A stretch of DNA of 64,000 bases from Azolla caroliniana (Eukaryota > Polypodiophyta), in contig JBHGNT010000003.1 in the NCBI GenBank assembly GCA_043228905.1, forward strand, positions 13,268,001 through 13,332,000, written 5' to 3'. The translations under genes and the position numbers were made by a program. Numbering within the stretch: position 1 is the first letter of the stretch; every line of letters starts with the position of its first letter. Of this stretch, positions 12,601-24,484 are shown piece after piece. The notes below the pieces were generated by a model. It had not been told where the DNA came from. It saw only the letters and a list, made by a program, of their open reading frames with translations, and did no database searches.

Positions 12601-13960
12601 CTTTGGCGTCCAGCTTCCCCCTCTTTTCCTTTAGCACATGCACATATGCAATGCTATCGAAAATCCTCAAGTCTGCCAAGTTTGACTTCTTCCTGAAATA
12701 CAATTCATGTGGCGACACTCCTCCATTAGTAGAAGTCCAATTCTGCAAGTAGACAGCCATCCTCACGGCATCAGCCCAATAGAATTTCAGCATATGCTTC
12801 TCTTCACACATTGCCCTGGCCGCTTCTTCGATTCTCCGATTCTTCCGCTCGGCCACGCCGTTCTGCTACGTGTATCTATACGAGAATTCGCGTCGAATTC
12901 CCTCCTTCTATAGATAAAATGTGAACTGGTTGGAGAAGTACTCCTTCCCACCATCAAACCGTAGGCATTTGATCTTACGCCTTGTTTCCCTTTCCGCAAG
13001 GCTCTTCACCTTCAAGAAACATGCGAAGACTTTGCTCTTCTTCGCGATCGTGCATACCCACGTGTGCTAAGTGAAGTCTTCGATGAAGGTTATGAAGTAA
13101 TGACTTCCACCGAGACTCACGTTCTGTGCCGGACCCCACACATCCAAATGGATCTAATCCAGTGGATTTCGACTACGATTACGCTCGTTGGGGAATGGAA
13201 GTCGGTGTTGTTTTCCCATCTGGCAGGCTTCGCAGACTTGGCCATTCCGGCCTCGAAATTTCGGCAAGCTGAACACAATGTTCTTCGTCTGCATTTCACA
13301 AAGTCGTGGGAAGTTAATATGGCCAAACCGCTTATGCCACAGGTCAATGTCCGACTCGACCTTCTGTCCTTTCACAAACATAACGGTGCCCACATTGTTG
13401 GTTTCAAGGATAAACATCCTCCCTTCACGGCGCCCTTGCGTGATTACTTTGCCCTCCTCTTCTATGAAGCACCCTAGATGCGTGAATCGAACCTGCATCC
13501 CTTGGTCGACGATATGACCGATCAACACCAGGTTCTTCGTTATTGTCGGGACGTGTAGCACGTTCAAGAGTTTCCCTTTCTACCCGACATGGCTGAGGGG
13601 AACTTCACCGACATGTTCGATGGTATGTGGGTTGTCATCTCCCGTTTCGACTACCCCTTGCTTTTCCGGCTTCTCCAAGTACGAGAACCATTCCTCGTGA
13701 CTCGTCATATGATTTGACGCTCTAGAATCAACATACCACACCTCGCTCGATTTAAAGGTGTTCACGGCCATTGAATTGGCCTTGTGCTTCATTACAAAGG
13801 CAGGTCCCGATCCATTTCCAACTTGTTCGGAGTCCTCAGCGTAGTGCGACTTTTCACGCCTTCCTGTGTCTCTTCCGCTCGATCCGGCTTTGTCCAAATC
13901 GGCTTTCTTTTTCCAGCACTCCCTCTCCTTGTGGCCTTTCTTGCCACAATACCAGCATTC
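9639..13960 (-). pseudogene. Copia B gag-pol polyprotein, broken
   Basis: On the minus strand, in order: CCHC knuckle CWYCGKKGHKERECW (about 13,910-13,955); protease WYVDSRASNHMT (about 13,700-13,740), where the catalytic D-S-G has become D-S-R; GAG-pre-integrase LWHKRFGHINFPRLCEM (about 13,300-13,350); integrase with CEACQMGKQHRLPFPNERN (about 13,190-13,250) and AERKNRRIEEAARAM (about 12,810-12,855); RT start WHAAMEEEMRSLTDNETWDL (about 11,420-11,480); YVDD near 10,925 followed by a stop; then an open 388-codon frame from 10,805 with RT thumb, RNase H (STSGYAFSLG, STEAKNQGA, FTKPLGLEKL) and a charged C-terminal tail ending RMFDSDIMNQLRAKRRKG at 9,639. Many stops and frame changes occur between 10,800 and 13,600. 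A stretch at about 11,860-12,350 does not match Copia and may be a further insertion. Confidence 0.75.
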
Positions 13961-14042
13961 TGTCCACACCGTTACGGCCATGTTGTGCATAACTGTTTTA
14001 CACACCCGATTACACACCGAATGTTGAGCTTGTCTCTCAACA
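13961..14042 (-). repeat. Copia B 5' LTR remnant
   Basis: 82 bp matching the first 82 bp of the 9,081-9,473 LTR with a few changes. It is fused in frame-like fashion to the gag zinc knuckle coding sequence, so a minus-strand frame runs from Copia C gag through this LTR piece into Copia B gag (13,580-14,149). That frame is a by-product of the deletion. Confidence 0.8.
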
Positions 14043-14910
14043 TCTTCCATAGTTGGAACACAATTGAACATGATTGCAATGTGACGTACATTGATTCCGA
14101 CATGTGCATCCGAATGGTGGCGCGGACAATTCAGTCCAACTTCATCCACTCATTTCGCTTCTATCCTTCTACAGTGTTTTCAGTCTCGATTGGGTCCATC
14201 TGACCCTTGACTATCAAATAGTCTTACATCTACTCCTTCAAGAAATTCAAGTTTGATACGTTGAACTTAGAATCATCTTTGATATGCTGGATGTTTTTGC
14301 CATCTGTATCGATTGGTAAGGCTTTGTCTAGAACCGACTACGAACAGTGGTAGGGTGGAACCGGCTAGCTCACCTGAATTCGTTCTAGACGGATTTGGAC
14401 ACGAGTCGATCGGCTTCACTATTGGCAAGTTCTGTCCAGAGTGACTACAGCTAGTCGGCCTAGCCGAATTGGACCCAAATTACCGATTAGGTTTCGATGA
14501 TAATTGGATGCTATGTTTGCTCAAAGTGGCTACAACGAGTGGAGGGATAGAATCGACCAGTCTTCCTGAATATCGCCTAGTCGAGTTGAGCACAGTGCCA
14601 ATCTGGTTCCGAATACCAATTTCAGAGGCTGATCACATATTATGTGCCATTCTTGACGTCGAGCCTGTTCCAAATGGCTATAGTGGTTGGGTAGATAGCG
14701 TCGACTGACCTGCCATATGGAAAACAGTTGGGGCCGTTATAGTAGAGATCCCACTTTGAGTGGTTACAATCATAGGAGCAAAAAGCAGCTGACTTGCTTA
14801 CTTTAGAGGTGATTAACACAGTGAGATGCAGATCTGCAATTGTCTTTCTCTTTTCAAAATGAGACCTTGGTGGTTGAAGATAGATGAGGAGAAACAACGA
14901 ATTGAAGAAC
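14043..14910 (-). pseudogene. Copia C gag N-terminal part
   Basis: On the minus strand this encodes degraded gag N-terminal motifs: FNVSNLNFLKE (about 14,250), DYLIVKGQMDPIETENTVEG (about 14,160-14,220), then IVRATIRMHMSESMYVTL and QLWK up to the Copia B insertion point. It matches the usual Copia gag pattern (N-x-W...M-x-D-x-L, then WxxLxxxYExK across the junction). Stops are present. The TSD TCTTC occupies 14,043-14,047. Confidence 0.6.
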
Positions 14911-14913
14911 CTT

Positions 14914-14925
14914 GCTCTGATACCA
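14914..14925 (-). promoter_or_regulatory. Copia C primer binding site (initiator-Met tRNA)
   Basis: The minus strand reads TGGTATCAGAGC, the standard plant Copia primer site complementary to the 3' end of initiator methionine tRNA. It is two bases inside the LTR end. Confidence 0.85.
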
Positions 14926-14927
14926 GA

Positions 14928-15234
14928 TGTTGCAGATAAGCCCTTCAGTCTGGAAACGAGAACAACATCTTCTGATAAAGATCACCAAGTTGATAACAAA
15001 GATTAACAAGTTAACTTCCTAATATCAAGATCAAGATAGATTCTTAGAGAGAAAGAGACAAAGAGGCACACAATATGTAAGTGTATTATTTGAACTCAAA
15101 GTTACAATGGAGGAAACAACACCACCACATAACTAGGTTACAAAGGTCAGTTTAAATACTAACCGACCTCGGGCAACTACCCTTCCCAATAAATTTACAA
15201 ATATGGCCTAGACCTAATCTGTCCAATGGGACAG
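14928..15234 (-). repeat. Copia C 5' LTR
   Basis: 307 bp. On the minus strand it starts TGTCCCATTGG and ends CTTATCTGCAACA, directly before the primer site. The outer edge was chosen by the TG...CA rule and by where LINE coding similarity resumes (15,235), so it may be off by some bases. Confidence 0.6.
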
Positions 15235-17660
15235 TGTGAATACGTCCATTATGAATCCGTATTCGACACTCTGCTCTAATGATGTCATGAGGCACAATCG
15301 ATTTGCTTCGGAGTTGATGTGTAACATCATCATCATCAGTGGTTTCTCTAATTGTGCCCACATCAAAGGGTGGTATCCATGGAGCCCAAACCACTAATGC
15401 ATACATGAGGGAAGGGGTCATTAATCAGTTGAAGAGCCACCCCTTAATTCATGGGTCTTGAAATTATGCATGGTGGCGTTATCTCTCTAAGAAAGAGAGG
15501 GATGCATATCCTCTTGTTAGTCTATCTTTGGTTGCTTGTGTCATCGAAAATTTACTTGAGCTAGCATTGAAGGTGACTCCAAGATATACATATGATCCAA
15601 CTACTTCAACTAGTCTATGAGAGAGTGTTAGGTGACATTTAGTCCTAGCTCACGCAGATGTGTGGAAGATAATGACTTTTCCCCTAGATTCACTACCAAT
15701 CTACTTTGTGTGCAAAAGTCATCTAAAGCATTAAAGGGCCTTTGTAGGTCGCGCTCAGACTCCCTAGGACTACTTAGTTGCCTCCCTTACTAGCAATAAA
15801 ATTAGTGATCTCATTGAATGTAGATCTCAAAAAGAGTCAATGATAGGGGACAACCTTGTTTTACACCAATGGTGCTAGTGAAACGATTGGATAGGCCGCC
15901 TAGACATTGTACGCACCTAGAGACTTGCTCATATAAAGTGCATCGATGGCCCAAATCTTGTAATCTAGTATCTCCAAGCTTTTAAGCCTATCAAATAACC
16001 GTTTTCTAGGGACTATGTCAAAGGCTTTGTGGAAGTCCACAAAACAACAATATAATTTCTTCTTGCAAGCCTTGGTATGGTCAATTAAGCATGTAAGTGT
16101 GAAGATATAGTCAATAGTAAAGAAGGCTCATCTAAAGGGGGTTTGTCACGTGCTCGAAGACTTAATGTCTCCATATAATCATTGAGCTCTGCTTCCATCA
16201 CTACACCTTATAATTTAGCAAGCATATGACCAATCATAATGGTCCTATATGTATTTGGGTCCATGGAGTCCCCTCCGTTATGTATAGTGGCTATTGTGTT
16301 CATGGTCCACTATGGTGGAAAATCCTCCGTGCGAGCACAGTTGAAGAGTAAATTGAGAAAATGAACAAGGCACTCTCGAGCATATATCATATGTTCAACT
16401 TGCAATCCTGTATGACCCATGGAATTTCTACGTTGTAATTTTTTTATGTCCTTAGTGACCCTAAAGGTCATGAAAAAATGTCCTTGTGGTAGGTCGAGGT
16501 GTAGAAGGCATAAGAATGGGTGGCTAGTTTGGGACTTGGAAAAGTATCTCTGTATACATATGCCAAGTGTTAAGATCCTCGATGGGTGTTTGTGGTCTTG
16601 GTTCCCATAGTCCCTTCCATGCAATCAAGCAATCGCTACTCATGAGCATATGGAAGATTTCCCAATATTGAGATGCCTCCCACACTCTTACGATGTGTCA
16701 ACATGCGCATTTCTTTACGAGCATGTATGTACTGAGGTAATAGTACCACTACGTCAGAAGACTTTAAGTTGTCTATATAAGTCTCTACAATCCTCATTAT
16801 ACCATCTATTTTGTGGCATTGACCTTTCTCTACCTTGCTTAGAGTATTTCGTGTGTGGGAAACTACTAATTGCTACGAAATGAAGGATGTGTGTGAGTTG
16901 TGTGGTAACATTCTCTAAAGGCAAGGAAGAATCAAGAGAGGTGAGGTGAGTTTGAACATGCTGAGAGTAGATATCCGAGAGCTCATGTGTGAAATATATT
17001 ATGGTGTGATGGATTGGTTAGGTAGAGTTGGTGGTGTCGGTGATATCACTTTTTAGCTCAAAGTATAAGAAGCTATGGTCACGACTCACCACAATAGGGT
17101 ATGGGCCCACTAGAAGGAGTTGATCATGTGGATACCTTCAAGGCATTGTATTAGATAATCGATCATGCTTTCCCCTCCTCCATGCGGAAAACATGTGAGC
17201 CCAACCACTTTGCTAAACCAGAATATATGAGCATCTAGTGCCAACTTCCAAGTTTGAGCAGATGATGGCCAAAGCTTGTGGTGTTTGCACCTTGGTCTTT
17301 TGATCTATGTGTCATGCCTATAGCTAAAGAATCAACACTGGTCATTTTTAGGTTTTTATCTATCTGAAATATTATGCATTGTCGGGATTGGGTTCTCACA
17401 TTGAAATCTCCTACAAGGAAGACTTCCCCTCTGGATTATGTCATCCAATAAAGGTTTGCATTGGAAAGGCCCATGTCACACTCCTTGATCAACTAATCTC
17501 GCATCTCTAGCCATATTAGAACAGGATCCTTTTGGGGGAAAGTAACAAATGGCGAAAAATATGCATGTTCTTTGGTACTAAGGACTTTCACCCACATAGA
17601 ACAAGCTTCTAGGTCTATTCTTAGTATTTCTTAATTTAACCCTTTCGTTATCATTTATGT
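15235..17660 (-). mobile_element. Old decayed LINE (minus)
   Basis: Heavily mutated LINE ORF2 on the minus strand, recognised by ordered motifs: endonuclease GEVFLVGDFNVRTQSR at about 17,380-17,430; reverse transcriptase LYCCFVDFHKAFDIVPRKR at about 16,000-16,060, then a degraded product of the KQGCPLSPTLF motif near 15,840-15,890; and the post-RT motif TPSLMYALVVWAPWIP at about 15,370-15,420, like LLYGVEVWGGSIP of the LINE at 490-4,850. No long frame survives. It is truncated at 15,235 by the Copia C LTR. The 5' limit is uncertain. Confidence 0.6.
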
Positions 17661-18487
17661 ATGTGGCCATCACCGCACACACTATACTTTAATAGCTAGA
17701 AGGTTCAAATTTCAATGCAAACAACCTTGTATAATAGTGATAAAGCAAGGCTTGTTCGGACGGACTACCTACTAGAGATAGTCAAAGCGTAATGAAATAA
17801 AGAATTTGAGCACTAGAAAAGCCAAGCATTAAATTAGGACTACCCTATGCCAATCATGCAAAGATGGATAAAGATGGATAGTTCTAGTATCTATGGTATG
17901 GCTTTCTTAGCCCTTGGTTTTGTTGTTCAAATCTTCACGAAGAATGGTGATTCAATTTGTGAAAGGTACAAACACAGATTGGTCATCGTCCTTTGCCAAT
18001 CGTGCCTTTCCAAATAAGGGCAATGTTCATAATGCATTCTTGGCCATCTTGAAGTTACATCTCTTTTGGGTTTTTCTTACTTTATACCAAGTGCATCCAG
18101 AATTTTGTGATTTGGACATCCATAAAAATCAAACCACATGGTTCTCAAAGACTTTGATACCCAATCGATATGAACTGTAGAGAGAAAGTTGTGGCTAGAT
18201 TATTTGATCTCAAATCATGTTATTGATAAGAGTAATTAACAACCCTTTACAGTCTTCACATTATGATCTCAAATACTATTATACATAGATCATAACAAAC
18301 CTTTATAGTCTTCAGAAGATAACTCTAATACATGAGTATTTTGAAATTACAAACAGGGATCACGCGAAATATATATAGTATCCCAGTTAGTACATTTTTC
18401 CTCGGAATGTACTTACTTGTACATTATTGCAGAGCAGACGAACCTGGAATGTTCAAACTTATCAACGGAATAGAAAACGGCAAAGCC
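17661..18487. other. No recognised gene; likely 3' flank of ankyrin/BTB gene
   Basis: I see no clear coding or repeat signal here. The part next to 18,488 is AT-rich and would contain the 3' UTR of the minus-strand ankyrin/BTB gene. Two related segments, about 18,205-18,250 and 18,265-18,310, share 'gatctcaaat' and 'aacctttatagtcttca'-like words. A plus-strand frame at 17,914-18,180 (88 codons) has no similarity that I recognise. Confidence 0.4.
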
Positions 18488-21400
18488 TCATACAAAGCGA
18501 TGATCATGAAACAATTGATTTGGACCATCACGTCCAGACTCTGAAAAGCTCTTCTTTAATATATGGGTTCCTTCTTGTCGCCTCACCATCACATCCTCAA
18601 TGGATTTTGCACATTTTAACACCAGCAAATCTGAATCTACCTCCCCCGCAGCTGTAAGAAGTTTAATCCAGTTCTCTGAAAGGACAAAAAATAGCAATAA
18701 TTTAAGTTTCCATTACCCTTTCCAGAGGGGCAGCGAAACATAATTTAACTTTTCATAATTCTGGTATGGAAAATGAAGGTGCTATACAAAAGCGTGCACA
18801 AACCTTGTGTAGGCTGTATTTGTATTTCGCAAAGAGTCTTCAGAATGCCAATTCCATACTGGAATTCAGAAACAATTTGTAAGGGCAAGATTGATGTATA
18901 TGTATTTTAACGCAGTAGCCTGAACTGACCTTGTGTGCCGCTTGGAGGAGGTCAATGCCCCTGTGTCCAATGAACTCAGGATCTAATGAGCCAGTATAGA
19001 TGAACTTAATCATTGCCTTGGCTATGCTGAAGGATACATCTCTGAGCTCGAGTACATTCGAATTGTGAATTGCCAAGCCCTCCAAATTCAATTTGAGCTT
19101 CTGCATTATTTTAGATTGAAACAGGTCAAATGCATGAAATGCAAAATATTAGTTTCTAATCAGGCTAATTGAGACTTACCTTTGATGCCCCACTGAGCAA
19201 TATCCTGAGGGCATTGATTTCCTTGCCTTCAACACTTACATTGATGGTACTATGATTTCCACTTTCAAAAACATTACTCCATCCTTTTGTCACAAAACTT
19301 GTGGTGTCTGGAGAATTTTCATGAACTCCCTTCTTCGCCATTTTCTTCAAGGTAGCTCCTGCCAGCAACTTCAACACTGCATCCCAGTGTCGGTACTCCC
19401 AACCTGCAAGTAAAGATAGCGTGATTTCCAACTACTCCAGGTGCATGGATAGACAAGTTTAAATCTACGAGCATCCCCTCAATTTGGATTGAGTAGCCAT
19501 CTGTGAATGTAACGAAATAGAAATTATTCAACAAGCCAGGCAACATAGAACAAACCACAGTGTATTGAAAAAGCCTGCTCAGAGAACATACAATGTGAAC
19601 AGAATTGCTGATTGACGTCTCCTAAAAACATTGGATCATGCCATATTGCAGGCTAGCTAATATACCTTTGAGATATTGCAATATATTCAAGGGATATTAT
19701 CTTTCAGGATCTCATTTATTTAGATTATAAATCCTTTATAGAAAGAAAAAAGGAAACAAGTCATGCTTGCAAATACTATGAATTCAAGCAAAACAGAGAC
19801 AAATGGAAATAAGGAACAGAAACATGACGCAATCTGCATGAGCAGAATATAAACTTTTAACCAATGTGAATAAACAGCATATGCTCCATAGTAAGAAATC
19901 CATCAAAGTATTCATCTTCAAGTTGAATCCTTTCATATTGATACTGAGTTTGATTGATGTTGTTTCATGCATGCCTATAAGATAATGGCAACCTTTTCTG
20001 GATGAACTAGATAACATACGGCATTGCAATATATATATTGAAGTGATAAGATGCTGGGTCTTAGTCTTTGGATTATAAGACATTAGGGCTTCTAAAAATG
20101 ACGCAGACAGCTCAGCACCAAATGCTAAAGGAAATAGAGCTAGTAAAGTTTGATCCATTTCTGTTGCAAAGTAGATTGTAGGGCTTTAGCCTTAAAGTGC
20201 ATCAAGTATTTCTATTGTAGGGTTCCATCAATGTTGGACGCCCTCCTCAAAATCTGTTACACACATGGGTATATACAGCGTTCTTCAGTTTCTGGTCTGT
20301 TGAGTTCACCACGTTTTGCATTCGTATCTGAAAATATTAAACTTCCTCAGCTACACAAAATATCTATAAATGTTGAACACGTTATATAAATTAGAGTACC
20401 CACATTAAACAGGATGTAAGGCAGCAGATGGCATTTCCTCTATTTTAGAAAACAATTGTCACATGACCCTATCACTATATGGCCCAATTTGGAGGTCCAA
20501 TTTCAGTATGCGCATTAAAATCTTAAAAATCAAATCAAAGCCTAGACTTACCACTAGAATCTTGTCTAACAACTTGACATTGCCATTCTTAGGAAGGTCT
20601 TCTGGACACTGGTAATGTTAACAAAATAATATTGATACCAAACAGGAGATTATCTAGCTCTAGATGGATATTAATTGTTGAGAAAATTAGTCTCATTATT
20701 CCCTTACCTCCCCGCATCTATATTTGTGTTGGTTATGAACCTTTTAAATCTGTCTTCAGGATTCTTATTGTTTCCAGTTAGCTTCAATTCAGTGAGACAC
20801 AACTTGCTAAGACACAATATAGTTTTGCGGCTGCCATGAGGAGAAACGATTATAACAAACACATGCAAGGATAATGAAGAACTCTAGCAACTGACTATCT
20901 GAAACTACCATAAACACATGCAAGCATGATGAACAAGAATCAAACAGATGGCTGCAAATCAAGAAAGTCCTTCACTACCTTGAACTTCACCAGAAGTTTA
21001 TACGCATGCATGTAATTGTATAGTTTGGGCAGAAGCTAAATATCACAAAATACAAGGATGCATAAGATCCAGTCAAATCACCTAACTTCTGGCAAGTTAT
21101 TATCATTACAAAAAACAAGACTGTAAAATATTGCTAATTGCCAACTTTTCTCTAGAAAATGTCATATAATTGACCAGTAGAGCTCCTTTGCAATCATTGC
21201 ATATCCTATGTTAAATTTTCCAACTGAAGATTAAATTTACCAAAATATCTTGAATATCAAACAATTAGCAAGGATTCGATAAGAAGAAATACCACGTAAG
21301 TAAAGCACTGACTTCAGTTCCAACGCTAGAAGTAGTGGTGTCTTCTGGTCTAAGCTGATCTTTTTTGTTTCCAGGGATGGAGATGCTGCATCAGAGTAAC

Positions 21401-21907
21401 TCTTTGCATCATAGCGCCGCACAATTGACAGCTTCTTTGATATCCCTTGCGAAGGCATTGGTGCAGCTTTGAAACATGGATCTGCACCTCCCTGGTTCAG
21501 CAGACACTCTATCACATCCAGCTTCCGCCGCAACTCAAACTTATACACAGACAAGTGCAGAGCTGTCATGCCCTATTGACACCACAAAAAACATGAACAG
21601 ACAAGCAAGAAACAAATTCTCTCTGTCTCTCTGATATCCATTGAGCTTATAGCAGCTTTACCTGGTCATTATAGGCATTGACATCGATTATGCATTTCTT
21701 GAGTAGGATATTTAGAAGCTGAAGATTTCCTTCTTCAACACTCCGGAAGAAGCTGGATACGTTTTGTGAAGCTTTTTTCTGGTCATGATAATCGTCGTGA
21801 GATATGGCAACATCTTCACGGTGAAATGAAGCCGTAGGTGATGAAGGTATGTCACCTTCATATCGAGGAGGTTCTTCCATCTCCTTGTCTGTGTCATACG
21901 GAAGAAG
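18488..21907 (-). CDS. Ankyrin-repeat/BTB domain protein, multi-exon, 5' end missing
   Basis: A spliced host gene read right to left. Supported exons are 21,662-21,907 (acidic, starts ...LLPYDTDKEMEEPPRYE, acceptor TATATTCAG, donor CAG/GTAAAG), 21,293-21,572 (ankyrin: GMTALHLSVYKFELRRKLD and KTPLLLALEL), 19,180-19,403 and 18,930-19,100 (BTB: VSVEGKEINALRILLSGASK and ELRDVSFSIAKAMIKFIYTG), 18,804-18,858 (YGIGILKTLCEIQIQPTQ) and 18,488-18,675 (ENWIKLLTAAGEVDSD...; stop at 18,488). The last four join in consistent phase with GT/AG borders. The middle (19,404-21,292) holds candidate exons at 20,552-20,608 and about 20,708-20,803, but I could not join them without a frame break. Order is ankyrin then BTB, unlike NPR1. 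Such proteins usually act as substrate adaptors of CUL3 ubiquitin ligases. The first exon(s) are not found; a LINE piece lies just upstream. It could be a gene or a recent pseudogene. Confidence 0.7.
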
Positions 21908-22082
21908 CTGAATATATAAAATGAGAATTTCTTTCTATATATGTACATACTACATATACTATATATATATATATATATATATGTACATATTAATTAGCGA
22001 ACGCCGTAAGTAAAATGGATTCTTAAGCAAATAAGTGAATATTAATTAGCGGCACCATTAATCATCTAATCATCTAACCATT

Positions 22083-22575
22083 AATACTACAAATGTTGCA
22101 CCTAACTACAAAACCATATTCTCCGCGGAACGGGGAAGCCGTACACATCAATACATGTTAGAGCCCATCTCGATATCTACCATTCGAACCATTGGTTCCA
22201 TGCGACTTAGCTCGCACGCATTGAAATGTGAGATGGGGCGTTGGGGCACAAGTGATGAGAGTGGCCGACTATGCACACTTTGCCCTAAACAAGTTCGAGA
22301 GTCTGAGTATCACACTTTGATACAATGCTCTGCCTTTGTCATATTCGTCCATGCTTTCCACATCTCTTCGATCGAGCCCAATCCTTGCACGAATTTCTCT
22401 CACAACCAAGATGTGCACTCTCGATTGCAACATTCATTGGTAAAGTTCTTGAACATCGAGAGTTGCTACTCACCTTCACACGTATCACGTGAAATGTAAT
22501 ATTTTTTGTCTCATAGGTCATATTTGACCTCCGAAGACGATAATATAATCTATCTATCTGTCTGTCTATCTCTCA
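22083..22575 (+). mobile_element. 5'-truncated LINE 3' end (copy 3)
   Basis: About 490 bp closely matching the 3' ends at 1-489 and 4,359-4,830, including the CxxC...HxxxxC finger (about 22,274-22,330), the shared 3' UTR and a TCTA/TCTG tail at about 22,548-22,575. It starts within ORF2 coding sequence, as expected for incomplete target-primed reverse transcription. It sits about 170 bp upstream of the first visible ankyrin/BTB exon. Confidence 0.8.
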
Positions 22576-23165
22576 ATGAAAACGCACAATTATATTAATA
22601 AATGTGTGTGAAAAACACGAGTTACAATGGGTCTCACAATAGAGTATGGTCACCCTGTAGCCCCTACTAGAAAATCTCCTGCTTCTTATGAACCTAACTA
22701 AGATTTAAAATTTTTAACCGGCCACTTTCCTACAACTGATAATGTCATTTTTAGCATATACCAAATCAAATTATTATTTTTAGTGCAATACCAAATCAAA
22801 TAAATCACACAAAAAAATAGCACTGCCCTTTGCCTTTCGTTTTTGTTGTGGGCCATAATTGATCAATATTGTAGAAAACGTTGGACTAACATAATCTATG
22901 GATTCCATTTACAAGAAAGGGAAACATATTTATACACAATCCATGTATTCCAAAGAGAATAATAAAATTAAGAAAAGTAAAATATCTCGGATATATGGAA
23001 GATATGAAACAATAAAGGATCTTGTTTCAACTATGGATCTTCCAATATATCAAAAAATAAAGAAGAAAGAGGAAGGGTCATATTAGCCTACGCGCACATG
23101 AAGTCACATTTTAATGTAAAAGAAATCGAGTCAATGCACATGTAAAGAATGGAGAGTGTAGTTGA
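22576..23165. other. AT-rich intergenic, no gene seen
   Basis: No coding or RNA signal found. The sequence 'taccaaatcaaatta' recurs at about 22,758 and 22,788, and an A-rich stretch follows. It could be upstream flank or an intron of the ankyrin/BTB gene. Confidence 0.4.
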
Positions 23166-23208
23166 TGTTGTGCAGCGGAAGAAAACTATGTGTTTGTTTG
23201 TGTAACAG

Positions 23209-23243
<35 letters not shown>

Positions 23244-23456
23244 AAGACAGAGCTTAGAGAGACAAAGAACAATAAGCTATATTAGAAAATATGAAATACA
23301 TCCAACTATGACTTAGTTGCAAAAGGGTTGGTTTAAGTACCAAATAACTTAAGGAAACTGTCCTTTCTACTATTTACAAAAACTAGCTTGAACCTAGAGT
23401 GTTCGTTGCTAGTGTGAAAGTCATTGCATTGAGGTAGTCGGGTTTGATTCTCAACA
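23166..23456 (-). repeat. Copia F 3' LTR
   Basis: 291 bp, minus strand TGTTGAGAATCAAACC to CTTCCGCTGCACAACA. It contains a GA/TC microsatellite (about 23,210-23,240). Ends were chosen by TG...CA and by the adjacent purine run. Confidence 0.6.
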
Positions 23457-23635
23457 TGCCCCTTCAAACACAACTTCCGATCGCTAGAAAGTCATCTTGT
23501 TGTTTGGTTCATTTTGGCTCTCTGAGTTCCTCGATGCTATGTTCGGATAGTCAATTGGGTCGGCTTTGACTGTTCTCCTTCGTCTTCAACTCCCCTCGTG
23601 AGATCGGTTTCTTACTTCGATCGACTAATTGTCTG

Positions 23636-24484
23636 CTATGTTCTACTCATCGGTGGGGTCATCAGTGGTGTTGTACTCCCCCTCAAGCTCGACAATGCAG
23701 GTATCGTTAGACCAAGGTCTAACATGAATTGCTTGAGCTTGTCGACTCCTATGGCTTTCATGAAGATGTCGGCTACTTGAAGGTTCGTGTTGATGTGCTG
23801 CAAGTCAACATCTCCAGCTTGCATGCGCTCTCAGATGAAGTGATAGTGCACTTCAATATGCTTGGTGCGCATGGAACATTGGGTTCCAGGCTAGATAAAT
23901 ATTGTTCATGTTGTCGCAGTAAAGGAGAATTGGATCCTTGATGGGAACGCCCAGATCCTTCAATATTCTTTTTAGCTAAACGGCTTCACATGCAACCACG
24001 GCCACACCCCTATATTCAGCTTCTGTGCTCAACAATGTTGCATCTTGTTGTTCCAAGATATGGCTCCACTGCCAAGGGAGAAGGCGAATCCGGATGTGGA
24101 TCGTCAGTCGATCTTTTAGCAAGCCCAAATTGCATCTGTGTACCCTTCGAGTCAAACGACTGTGTCTGACTTATACATGACACCATAATCCATTATCCCA
24201 CTAACGTACCTGAGTACCCTCTTAACGCAATCCAAATGAATATCCCGAGGTTTCTGCATGAATTGGCTGAGTAGATCGACCGAATAGCTGATGTCGGGTT
24301 GAGTGATGGTGAGATAGATTAAGCTACCGATCAGCTGACAATACTTAGTTGGCTCACACTCTTGTATTCCAGAGTTGGCATCGAGCTTTAGGTTTCGATC
24401 AAGAGGGGTTGACATATGTTTGCACTCTGTCATCTTGAGCTTGTATAGCAAGTTGACAATGTAGTGACGTTGAGAGATCATCAT
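23636..24484 (-). pseudogene. Copia F RT thumb and RNase H
   Basis: On the minus strand: ISQRHYIVNLLYKLKM, STPLDRNLKL, GSLIYLTITQPDISYSV and RVLRYVSGIMDYGV (24,484-24,152), then with frame breaks the RNase H region, with the distal part VADIFMKAIGVDKLKQFMLD before the polypurine tract. These are the Copia signatures that follow the YVDD box. Stops and frameshifts lie between 24,152 and 23,824. Confidence 0.7.

Larger units (their letters stand above)
9081..14042 (-). mobile_element. Copia B (minus), 5' LTR mostly deleted
   Basis: A 4,962-bp Ty1/Copia element of the same family as Copia A (58,027-63,742). It has a 3' LTR at 9,081-9,473, a polypurine tract (GAGCTTGAGGGGGAG on the minus strand) at 9,474-9,488, and coding remains from about 9,639 to 13,960. 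At the 5' side only the first 82 bp of the LTR remain (13,961-14,042), joined directly to the gag zinc knuckle, so the rest of the 5' LTR, primer site and gag N terminus are deleted. The target duplication TCTTC is at 9,076-9,080 and 14,043-14,047, so insertion preceded the deletion. Confidence 0.85.
7250..15234 (-). mobile_element. Copia C (minus), split by Copia B
   Basis: A Ty1/Copia element reading right to left: 5' LTR 14,928-15,234, primer site 14,914-14,925, gag start about 14,050-14,300, then Copia B inserted (9,081-14,042 with TSD TCTTC), then gag, zinc knuckle, protease, integrase and the beginning of reverse transcriptase down to about 7,290. The join across Copia B is clean: ...FQLWK on the right side continues as TLSNTYEKK on the left once the TSD is counted once. 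The 3' half is lost where Copia D abuts at 7,249/7,250. It lies in the decayed LINE that resumes at 15,235. Confidence 0.75.
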
